A stretch of 10,696 nt of DNA, taken from positions 1-10,696 of the forward strand of contig JAYRIB010000034.1 in assembly GCA_041907025.1 (NCBI GenBank). The letters run 5' to 3'. Positions 4,873-10,696 of this stretch are shown in pieces (positions within the stretch are counted from its first letter, which is position 1; the number at the start of each line of letters is the position of its first letter). Under the pieces are notes generated by a model that worked only from the letters and a program-made list of their open reading frames with translations, was not told where the DNA came from and did no database searches. The translations under genes were made by a program, and so were the position numbers. The stretch is from CAYPSN01 sp041907025 (GTDB lineage Bacteria > Patescibacteriota > Saccharimonadia > CAILAD01 > JADZBC01).

Positions 4873-7023
4873 ATGACGATTCTTGATGATTTAAACGATG
4901 CCCAGCGGCAGGCCGCGACGACGATCGATGGCCCTGTGCTTATGCTGGCGGGGGCTGGTAGTGGTAAAACCAAAACCCTCGCGCACCGCATCGCCTACCT
5001 ACTAATTGAGAAAAAGGTGCTACCAACCGACATTTTGGCCGTAACGTTTACCAACAAAGCCGCTAGTGAAATGCGTGAACGGGTTGCCAAACTCATGGGC
5101 ATGAAGGCTGACTCGTGGAGCTTCTTGCCCTTTCTGGGAACCTTTCACGGAATTGCGAACAGGATTCTGCGCCGCGAGGCTGAGCTGATTGGCTATCCGA
5201 GTAACTTCTTGATTTATGACACGGCCGATAGCCAGGCGGTGATCAAGCAGATTTTGCGCGCCCGACACCTTGACGAAAAAATGTATTCACCAGGCTTGAT
5301 GCTTAACTTGATCTCCTCGGCTAAGAATGAGCTTCTGACACCAGCCCAGTACAAGGACTTAGCGGCTGGTAAAATGCAGGAAATGGCCGCCGAGGTGTAC
5401 CCAGCTTACCAAAAGGCCCTGCGTGACGCCGGGGCGATGGACTTTGATGACATGATTATGCAGTTTGTGCGTTTACTGCGAGACAACCCCGAGACGCTAA
5501 GTAAGTATCAACAGCAGTTCAAGTACATTATGGTCGATGAGTATCAAGACACTAACCATGCCCAATACCAACTCATCCGCATGCTGGCCGCGGCGCACCA
5601 CAACATCTGCGTAGTGGGGGATGATTGGCAGAGTATTTATTCGTGGCGCGGCGCCAACTACGAGAACATTCTAAATTTCGAAAAGGATTACCCCGAATCA
5701 CAAGTGGTTAAATTGGAGCAAAACTATCGCTCGACCCAGACCATCCTAGACGCGGCTCATAGCGTGATTACCAAGAATACCTCGCGCAGTGATAAGAAAC
5801 TGTGGACGGAACTAGGACTAGGTGCCAAGATCGTGTGCGAAACAGTTGGCGACGAGCAGCAGGAGGGTCGTTTTGTGGTCGAGACCATTGAGCGGGCTAA
5901 GACTCAGAACCCTGGGCTTAGCCTCGGCGACTTCGCCGTTCTCTATCGCACCAATGCGCAATCGCGCAGTCTGGAAGAATCTTTCTTGCGCTACAATATA
6001 CCCTACCAAATCATTGGCGGCGTGCGCTTCTATGAGCGTAAAGAGATTAAAGACATGCTGGCGTATCTGCGATTTTTATACCAGCCAGGGGATCTGGTGA
6101 GCTTGACGCGGATTATCAATTTGCCGCCACGCGGCCTGGGCGATACCAGTCTTAACAAGTTCTTCAGTTATGTTCGGAGTGAGGGCGTGACAGCACTGGA
6201 GGTGCTCAAAGACCCTAACCAAGTGCCAGGACTAACGCCACGAGCAGCCCGCAGTTTTGAGCAATTTGGCGTGTTGATTGAGGGTTTGCGCGCGGATGTA
6301 GGTCGGTTGAGCTTGAGCGATCTGATTGAAGCCACGCTGCGTCGCAGTGGCTATCAGGATTGGTTAAGTGATGGTAGCGCGATTGCCGAGGATCGGCTTG
6401 AGAATCTCAAGGAGTTTGTTGGTGTGGCTAAGTCATATGACTATGTTGGCCTGGAGGACTTTTTGACCGAGATTGCACTCATCGCCGACGTTGATCAGTA
6501 TAAGAAAGGCAGCGAGTCGGTTACGCTCATGACGTTGCATGCTGCTAAGGGGCTGGAATTTGATACCGTTTTTATGGTCGGTATGGAGGAAGGGGTGTTT
6601 CCGCATTCCCGTACCTTCTTTGAGCCGTCGGAGCTCGAAGAAGAGCGTCGGCTCTGCTATGTTGGTATGACGCGAGCCAAGCAGCAGCTCTACATGATTA
6701 GTGCGATGAGCCGAATGCTCTATGGTGCTAGTCAGCACAATGCGCCCTCGCGGTTCTTGAGCGACATACCGAGTAACTTAGTAACTATTACCAAGCCTGT
6801 CGCTCACCACGTTCCGTCGGTGCTCTCGAGCTTTATGCAACAAGCCCCCAGTTCTAGACCAACCCAGCCAGAAATTAAGCTGGTAGCTGGTGAAGAGGTA
6901 ATCCACCCAACGTTTGGCAAAGGCGTGGTCGCAAGCCGCGATGGTCACGAGGCGGTGGTGATGTTTGAGTCGGCTGGCCGCAAGACGCTCAACCTAGAAT
7001 ACGCACCCTTGCGCAAGGCCTAG
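4873..7023 (+). CDS. pcrA: ATP-dependent 3'-5' DNA helicase, PcrA/UvrD family (SF1A)
   Basis: 716 residues, normal length for PcrA/UvrD, which unwinds DNA in repair and removes obstacles such as stalled RNA polymerase and recombinase filaments. The motifs appear in order: Q motif (LNDAQRQA, 7-14), Walker A AGAGSGKT (26-33), TFTNKAA (58-64), LGTFHG (88-93), Walker B VDEYQD (221-226), GDDWQSIYSWRGA (249-261), QNYRST (283-288), LMTLHAAKGLEFD (552-564) and YVGMTRAK (596-603). The C-terminus (about 670-712, GEEVIHPTFGKGVV...) matches the Tudor-like fold that contacts RNA polymerase in PcrA/UvrD. I chose the ATG at 4873 rather than the in-frame GTG at 4840: the GTG lies in the terminator stem, and the -10 box falls between the two. 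The protein then begins MTILDDLNDAQ, as expected for the family. It appears to be transcribed alone; obgE has its own promoter 47 nt on. Confidence 0.95.
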   Translation: MTILDDLNDAQRQAATTIDGPVLMLAGAGSGKTKTLAHRIAYLLIEKKVLPTDILAVTFTNKAASEMRERVAKLMGMKADSWSFLPFLGTFHGIANRILRREAELIGYPSNFLIYDTADSQAVIKQILRARHLDEKMYSPGLMLNLISSAKNELLTPAQYKDLAAGKMQEMAAEVYPAYQKALRDAGAMDFDDMIMQFVRLLRDNPETLSKYQQQFKYIMVDEYQDTNHAQYQLIRMLAAAHHNICVVGDDWQSIYSWRGANYENILNFEKDYPESQVVKLEQNYRSTQTILDAAHSVITKNTSRSDKKLWTELGLGAKIVCETVGDEQQEGRFVVETIERAKTQNPGLSLGDFAVLYRTNAQSRSLEESFLRYNIPYQIIGGVRFYERKEIKDMLAYLRFLYQPGDLVSLTRIINLPPRGLGDTSLNKFFSYVRSEGVTALEVLKDPNQVPGLTPRAARSFEQFGVLIEGLRADVGRLSLSDLIEATLRRSGYQDWLSDGSAIAEDRLENLKEFVGVAKSYDYVGLEDFLTEIALIADVDQYKKGSESVTLMTLHAAKGLEFDTVFMVGMEEGVFPHSRTFFEPSELEEERRLCYVGMTRAKQQLYMISAMSRMLYGASQHNAPSRFLSDIPSNLVTITKPVAHHVPSVLSSFMQQAPSSRPTQPEIKLVAGEEVIHPTFGKGVVASRDGHEAVVMFESAGRKTLNLEYAPLRKA

Positions 7024-7031
7024 CCCAGATC

Positions 7032-7060
7032 TTGTAGCCACACAACTAAGCTGGTATAAT
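7032..7060 (+). promoter_or_regulatory. Promoter of obgE with very short or no leader
   Basis: TATAAT (7055-7060) lies nine bases before the ATG at 7070, so the mRNA would have a leader of about three nucleotides or none. TTGTAG (7032-7037) could be a weak -35 box at the ideal 17-nt spacing. No Shine-Dalgarno sequence precedes the ATG. Confidence 0.65.
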
Positions 7061-7069
7061 GTCAATAAT

Positions 7070-8347
7070 ATGTTTACCGATAATGTAACAATCAAGGTCG
7101 TCGCTGGTAAGGGCGGCAACGGCAAGCTGAGCTTTCGCTCGCGCCACGGACAGGCCAAGGGTGGCCCGGACGGTGGCGATGGGGGCAATGGCGGTAACGT
7201 TGTGCTACGAGCGGATAATAATAACTCAACGCTGTCGAAGTTCCGCTCAGCGAAGTTGTGGCAGGCTGACGCGGGCGTAAATGGTGGCTCCAACGATCGT
7301 CGTGGTGCCAACGCCGAGGACATGGTGCTAACCGTTTTGCCTGGCACAAGTGTGTACTCCGAAGGTGTGCTTATTGCCGACCTCGTACATCATGGCGATG
7401 AGGCTGTGGTGGCCAAAGGCGGCCGGGGTGGTTTTGGCAATGCTCACTTCACGTCGTCGACTCGCCAAGCCCCCAAGATTGCCGAATTCGGTGAGCTGGG
7501 TGAAGAAAAAGAACTGCACTTAGAACTTAAGCTGGTGGCAGATGTTGGTTTGGTAGGCCTACCAAACGCGGGTAAATCAACCTTGCTCAGTGTGATCTCT
7601 AATGCTCGTCCCCAGATTGCCGACTACCCCTTTACGACCCTCACGCCCAACCTCGGTGTGGTGGATATGGATAACCAAACATTCTTAGTTGCTGACATTC
7701 CGGGGCTGATCGAGGGCGCTGCTGAAGGCAAAGGCTTGGGCGATGAGTTCTTGCGCCACATTGAGCGTACCAAGGTGCTCATCCATATGATCGACGCCCT
7801 CGAAGGGGATGAGAGTATAGCCTACAAGACTATCCAGGGTGAGCTAGGCAGCTATCGAGTTGACTTAACAAAGCTGCCGCAGATTATTGTGCTCAATAAA
7901 GTTGATGGCTTAAGTGAGGCTGAAGTGAAGGCTAAACGCTCGAAACTTGCTAAAGTTGCTAAGGTGAAGGTCGGCGACATCTTTACTATTTCCGCTGTAG
8001 CTAAGCGTGGGCTCGATGCGCTGTTGCGCCACGTGCTCGAGGTTGTGGCAAGCAGCAAGGCGCAGGCCAAAGAAGAGAGTGAGGTTGAGGTGGAAGTACC
8101 CATGCCCGTCATTACCTTGGCTGATACCAGTGAGTTCTGGAAGGTCGAGAAGGACAGCGATGGTGTGTTCGAGGTGACTGGCGCGTCGCTAGAGGGCTTT
8201 GCTCGACGCAGTAACTTTACACAGTGGCAGTCTAAAGAACGGGTGCTCGACATTCTTAAGCGTCGCGGTGTGCTACGCGAGATCCGCAGGCAGGGCGGCG
8301 TAGAGGGCGCAACCATTCGCATCGCCGGGAAGACCTTGCAGTGGTAA
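7070..8347 (+). CDS. obgE: GTPase Obg/CgtA (ribosome assembly)
   Basis: 425 residues. Obg is an essential GTPase that binds the large ribosomal subunit precursor and links ribosome assembly to nutrient state. The glycine-rich Obg fold covers about 1-157 (VVAGKGGNGKLSFRSRHG, then GGPDGGDGGNGGNVVL, and AKGGRGGFGNAHF at 115-127). The G domain follows with G1 GLPNAGKST (163-171), switch YPFTTLTPNLG (186-196), G3 DIPGLIEGA (209-217), G4 NKVD (276-279) and G5 SAVAKRG (308-314). After an acidic linker (about 330-345), residues 355-425 resemble the OCT domain found in many Gram-positive-type Obg proteins (GVFEVTGASLEGFARR, then GVEGATIRI). The stop is overlapped by the next gene's GTG by seven bases, suggesting cotranscription with the methyltransferase. 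Confidence 0.96.
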   Translation: MFTDNVTIKVVAGKGGNGKLSFRSRHGQAKGGPDGGDGGNGGNVVLRADNNNSTLSKFRSAKLWQADAGVNGGSNDRRGANAEDMVLTVLPGTSVYSEGVLIADLVHHGDEAVVAKGGRGGFGNAHFTSSTRQAPKIAEFGELGEEKELHLELKLVADVGLVGLPNAGKSTLLSVISNARPQIADYPFTTLTPNLGVVDMDNQTFLVADIPGLIEGAAEGKGLGDEFLRHIERTKVLIHMIDALEGDESIAYKTIQGELGSYRVDLTKLPQIIVLNKVDGLSEAEVKAKRSKLAKVAKVKVGDIFTISAVAKRGLDALLRHVLEVVASSKAQAKEESEVEVEVPMPVITLADTSEFWKVEKDSDGVFEVTGASLEGFARRSNFTQWQSKERVLDILKRRGVLREIRRQGGVEGATIRIAGKTLQW

Positions 8348-8895
8348 GAATTAGCTACGAGGTAGCTGACACGCTTGTGGTTGCCGACACTCAGCCCGAC
8401 CTCTTTTCCCCTAAGGGACTAGATATGGGCTCACAATTACTCTTGGAGACGGTGGCTAAGCTTAAGTATAAGAAGGTACTCGACTGGGGTTGTGGCTGGG
8501 GTGCCATCGCCCTATGGATTGCCAAACATTCGCCGCACGTAAAAGTCACAGCCCTCGATAGCGACATCGCCGCTGTAGCAGCAACCCAGGCAAACGCCAA
8601 GGCCGAGAAGCTGGCAAACCTAGAGGTAGTAGCCAGTCACGGCTACGCTCAGTTGGAAGACGGTATTAAGTATAATCTGATCTGCTCGAACCCACCGACT
8701 CATCGCGGTCGGGAAGTGGTAGAGACTATGATCGCGCAGTCATTCGATCGGCTCGAGGATGAAGGCAAGCTCCTACTTGTGGTCGAAGCGCGCATTAAGC
8801 CCTGGGTGGCTCGGGAGATGACTAAGGTGTTTGGCAACTACAAAATCCTCAAGCGCGGACCGAAGAACGTCGTGCTAATGTCTACCCGGCAGTAA
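8341..8895 (+). CDS. RsmC-like class I SAM-dependent methyltransferase, single domain
   Basis: 184 residues. The SAM-binding motif I is VLDWGCGWGAIAL (46-58) and an acidic motif-II residue lies in TALDSD (70-75). The substrate motif is NPPTHRG (117-123), close to the NPPFHxG of RsmC, which makes N2-methylguanosine at position 1207 of 16S rRNA. E. coli RsmC has an extra N-terminal domain and is about twice this length; this protein corresponds to the catalytic half, like the short Gram-positive homologues. 'FSPKGLDMGSQLLLE' (22-36) matches the pre-motif segment of the family. An rRNA guanine N2-methyltransferase is therefore likely, but the exact base cannot be read from sequence. The GTG start at 8341 overlaps the obgE stop and has only a weak ribosome binding site, suggesting translational coupling. 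Confidence 0.85.
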   Translation: MVRISYEVADTLVVADTQPDLFSPKGLDMGSQLLLETVAKLKYKKVLDWGCGWGAIALWIAKHSPHVKVTALDSDIAAVAATQANAKAEKLANLEVVASHGYAQLEDGIKYNLICSNPPTHRGREVVETMIAQSFDRLEDEGKLLLVVEARIKPWVAREMTKVFGNYKILKRGPKNVVLMSTRQ

Positions 8896-8903
8896 GCCTG
8901 TGC

Positions 8904-8915
8904 TATAATTCTCTT
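8904..8915 (+). promoter_or_regulatory. -10 box directly before the start of the 61-aa membrane protein gene
   Basis: TATAAT (8904-8909) in the context GCTATAATTCTCTTATGG lies six bases before the ATG at 8916, so the transcript should be leaderless. The match to the promoter at 213 extends beyond the hexamer, including CTCTTATGG. No -35 box is recognisable. Confidence 0.7.
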
Positions 8916-9101
8916 ATGGTAAACGTAAAAAAAGCCGACGACTTCTTTAAGAAGGAAATTGAAACTGCCGAGGTGGAGACGAGCGCCCATTACACCTATC
9001 GTGATGGCTTTAGGTTGGGACTCGGTTTTTTTGTGGGCTTTCTGCTGGGCTCGGTTATTCTCACGGTGCTCGTCATGGTGCTGGGTAGCTTCTTGCAGTA
9101 A
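8916..9101 (+). CDS. Small single-pass membrane protein, function unknown
   Basis: 61 residues. Residues 1-30 are charged (VKKADDFFKKEIETAEVE). A hydrophobic helix runs from about 32 to 58 (LGLGFFVGFLLGSVILTVLVMVLG), with small residues along it, and the protein ends three residues later. The basic residues at the start and the Arg just before the helix suggest an N-terminus-in orientation. I do not recognise a family. Its reality is supported by the perfect -10 box on its start codon and tight packing: 20 nt after the methyltransferase stop and two bases before the next ATG, so it is probably cotranscribed with the SDR gene. Confidence 0.7.
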   Translation: MVNVKKADDFFKKEIETAEVETSAHYTYRDGFRLGLGFFVGFLLGSVILTVLVMVLGSFLQ

Positions 9102-9103
9102 GT

Positions 9104-9859
9104 ATGAAGAGGCTTCTTATTACTGGTGTGAGTAGAGGAATAGGCCGACAGCTTGCGATTCATTTCTCATCACTGGGCTTTCATGTTCTTGGGGTGTATA
9201 AATCGAGCGTTAATTATACCGAAGAAGACCAGGAGGCAAATGTCCTTGCAGAAAAGCTCGGAGACTCTCTTACTTTGGCCCCCTGTGATCTAGCTGATCG
9301 CGTTTCTGTGGATTCACTCATTGCTCGGTTAGGAAGCGGTCAGCTGGCTGGCATCATAAATAATGCTGCAGAATACATACCCAAGGACTGGAATAATCTA
9401 GACTTTACTGACTGGGATAGGTCGGTAGCAGTGAACATGACAGCCCCACTATACCTAGTCAATAAGCTTCAAGGCAGTCTTGCCCCTGGCTCCGCAGTTG
9501 TTAACATCGCTAGTTCAGATGCGTGGTTCGCAGGATACGATGACATAGCGTACTCGGCGACCAAAGCAGGCCTGATTAGCATTACTAAGACATTGGGTGC
9601 AATTCTGGGGGAAAACGGCGTGCGAGTGAATGCCATTGCTCCTGGCTGGGTTGATACTGCGATGGCAGAGTCTGCGGGAGTTGATGAAGCTGCGCACTAC
9701 AAGACTCCGTTAGGACGGAATGCAACAACGCAGGAGATTGCAGACGTAGCTGACTACCTGTTATCAGACAGGGCATCGTTTATTACTGGCGCAACCATCT
9801 CTGTCGATGGAGGGTACAGTGTGGTCGACGAAGTTTTAAAGAGAGAGGCTGGCAAATAA
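9104..9859 (+). CDS. Short-chain dehydrogenase/reductase (FabG-like SDR)
   Basis: 251 residues, standard length for a classical SDR. The NAD(P)-binding motif is TGVSRGIG (7-14), Asp62 lies in the CDL segment, NNAA is at 86-89, and the catalytic set is Ser138 (VNIASSDAW), Tyr150 and Lys154 (AYSATKAG). NAIAPGWVDTAM (176-187) and the C-terminal FITGATISVDGGYSV (226-240) are typical of the FabG-type family. Many such proteins reduce 3-oxoacyl-ACP or sugar/alcohol substrates; nothing here points to one. Half of its ten arginines use AGA/AGG codons, which are only sporadic in the neighbouring genes, and it uses more ATA codons, suggesting a different origin. It begins two bases after the small membrane protein stop. 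Confidence 0.9.
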   Translation: MKRLLITGVSRGIGRQLAIHFSSLGFHVLGVYKSSVNYTEEDQEANVLAEKLGDSLTLAPCDLADRVSVDSLIARLGSGQLAGIINNAAEYIPKDWNNLDFTDWDRSVAVNMTAPLYLVNKLQGSLAPGSAVVNIASSDAWFAGYDDIAYSATKAGLISITKTLGAILGENGVRVNAIAPGWVDTAMAESAGVDEAAHYKTPLGRNATTQEIADVADYLLSDRASFITGATISVDGGYSVVDEVLKREAGK

Positions 9860-9886
9860 TAGATTGATTTTACCCCTGATTTCAGG

Positions 9887-9960
9887 CATAATACGTGCTT
9901 AGTTATGGGGACGAGGCTCGGTTGGCCGGACAGTTGCTTTGCAACTTCAAAAGTAGAATA
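9887..9960 (+). other. Intergenic stretch with possible -10 box, hairpin and 18-codon ORF
   Basis: The 163 nt between the SDR gene and the tRNA hold a CATAAT (9887-9892, context GGCATAATAC). It is followed at 9905 by an ATG that opens an 18-codon frame ending TAG at 9959-9961. Within it, AGTTGC-TTT-GCAACT (9932-9946) is a perfect 6-bp stem with no T-tract after it. It could be a small transcript, a terminator-like hairpin, or nothing. I would not call it a gene. Confidence 0.2.
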
Positions 9961-10005
9961 GACGCCAGCGCGAGTATACGAGAACGTAACATGCAAACAA
10001 TTTAG

Positions 10006-10011
10006 TATAAG
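10006..10011 (+). promoter_or_regulatory. Possible -10 box of the tRNA-Ala gene
   Basis: TATAAG (10006-10011, one mismatch) lies 11 bases before the mature tRNA 5' end, so transcription would start about five bases upstream of it. No clear -35 is seen. Confidence 0.45.
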
Positions 10012-10022
10012 GTTGTAATTAT

Positions 10023-10098
<76 letters not shown>

Positions 10099-10133
10099 GA
10101 CATTATTCCTCACAATAAAACAAGGAGAGTATT

Positions 10134-10571
10134 TTGGAGAAGATCAAGAGATCTGGACTTAAGGCAAAAGAAAAGGCTCGTAGCGGGGCGTTAAAAACTA
10201 CTTCAGTAGCTCGAAGTCAGGCCGGTGGCTTTGCAACCTTTATACGCGAGCAAGGGGTAGTTGGACTTGCAGTCGGTTTTATACTTGGTGCTGCGGTTGC
10301 CAAGGTTGTGACATCGCTGGTTAATGACATTATCAACCCAATCATTGGTGGACTGCTCGGTCAGTCTGGTGGCCTTAAGTTGGCAACCTTCAAGGTTGGC
10401 TCGGCGACTGTCGCCTGGGGTAGCTTTGTCGGCACTATGATTGACTTCATAATTATCGCTGCGGTTGTGTATTTGGGTGTGAAGATTCTGCACCTAGATC
10501 GCCTAGATGTAAAATCAGATAAGCCGCCATTGGCCAAGGTTCCTGCTATCAACGCCAAGCTCGGCCGATAG
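10134..10571 (+). CDS. mscL: Large-conductance mechanosensitive channel, MscL family
   Basis: 145 residues. MscL is a pore that opens under high membrane tension to release solutes on osmotic downshock. Segment 36-76 (FIREQGVVGLAVGFILGAAV..., then VNDIINPIIGGLLG) matches the conserved N-terminal helix and TM1 of the family. TM2 is about 98-118 (SFVGTMIDFIIIAAVVYLGVK), followed by a charged C-terminal tail. The loop between the helices is short. The protein carries about 34 extra residues at the N-terminus, rich in Lys/Arg, relative to E. coli MscL. I kept the TTG at 10134 because AAGGAGAG (10122-10129) lies at good ribosome binding distance and no other start fits before the conserved region. 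Confidence 0.87.
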   Translation: MEKIKRSGLKAKEKARSGALKTTSVARSQAGGFATFIREQGVVGLAVGFILGAAVAKVVTSLVNDIINPIIGGLLGQSGGLKLATFKVGSATVAWGSFVGTMIDFIIIAAVVYLGVKILHLDRLDVKSDKPPLAKVPAINAKLGR

Positions 10572-10600
10572 CTTGCGAACTCTTCACCCTTCTGTTGTGC

Positions 10601-10606
10601 TAAAAT
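10601..10606 (+). promoter_or_regulatory. Possible -10 box of the gene at the window's right edge
   Basis: TAAAAT (10601-10606) in the context GCTAAAATAGCTTCT resembles the box at 213. It lies 14 bases before the ATG at 10621, giving a leader of about 8 nt without a ribosome binding site. Confidence 0.45.
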
Positions 10607-10620
10607 AGCTTCTAAGACCT

Positions 10621-10696
10621 ATGAAGCAAACAGCAAAAAAACTCATTACCAAGCGACTTACACGCAAGCTGCGCATGTTGCTAGACAAACATAAAC
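10621..10696 (+). CDS. N-terminal start of an unidentified protein (3' truncated by window)
   Basis: An ATG at 10621 opens a frame that runs off the window after 25 codons. The peptide is strongly basic and probably helical (KKLITKRLTRKLRMLLDKHK). A basic helical start of this kind precedes the ATPase domain of some CPR Mur-ligase-like proteins, but no catalytic motif is in view, so that is only a guess. Support comes from the -10-like box 14 bases upstream and the absence of a competing gene. Confidence 0.5.
   Translation, partial: MKQTAKKLITKRLTRKLRMLLDKHK

Noticed and set aside
7852..8322. 156-codon minus-strand frame within obgE
   Set aside because: Shadow of the Obg G and OCT domains; Ser/Thr-rich with no recognisable motif.
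9862..10022. Mobile element or attachment site beside tRNA-Ala
   Set aside because: No repeat of the tRNA 3' end, no integrase and no inverted repeats were seen, despite the atypical SDR gene next door.

Overview
The window reads as a compact bacterial chromosome segment, most likely from the Candidate Phyla Radiation (Patescibacteria), with Saccharibacteria (TM7) as my best guess. The evidence is the gene 226..1905: a short alpha/beta N-terminal domain, a charged linker, one membrane helix and a baseplate-J-like exterior, an architecture I associate with these bacteria. Very short intergenic gaps, start/stop overlaps and promoters placed directly on start codons fit a reduced genome. The placement is from recognition, not from a search. 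All genes read through in the standard code, so TGA is not recoded here.

Layout. Positions 3..176 hold the tail of an unidentified gene. A TATAAT box at 213 sits on the start of a probable operon: the baseplate-J-like membrane protein (226..1905), ruvX (1905..2327) and mltG (2314..3327), joined by 1-nt and 14-nt overlaps. A roughly 290-nt gap follows. It holds a hairpin, a good extended -10 promoter and a leader of about 190-220 nt rich in complementary segments, and it leads into a membrane-anchored or exported LysM-LysM-CHAP cell-wall hydrolase (to 4794) closed by a clear intrinsic terminator. Next come a PcrA/UvrD helicase (4873..7023) and obgE (7070..8347), each with its own start-proximal promoter. 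An RsmC-like methyltransferase overlaps the end of obgE. Then a promoter-bearing 61-aa membrane protein, an SDR oxidoreductase with unlike codon use, tRNA-Ala(GGC), an MscL-family channel, and the first 25 codons of another gene complete the window.

Functional themes. MltG and the CHAP protein act on peptidoglycan. RuvX, Obg, the RsmC-like enzyme and the tRNA concern rRNA maturation, ribosome assembly and translation. PcrA serves repair and clearing of RNA polymerase. MscL is the osmotic safety valve.

I see no CRISPR array, insertion sequence, phage or defence cassette, and no clear new multi-gene system. The most interesting features are the structured leader and uncertain start of the CHAP gene, the repeated promoter-on-start-codon (leaderless) arrangement, and the absence of TGA stops.
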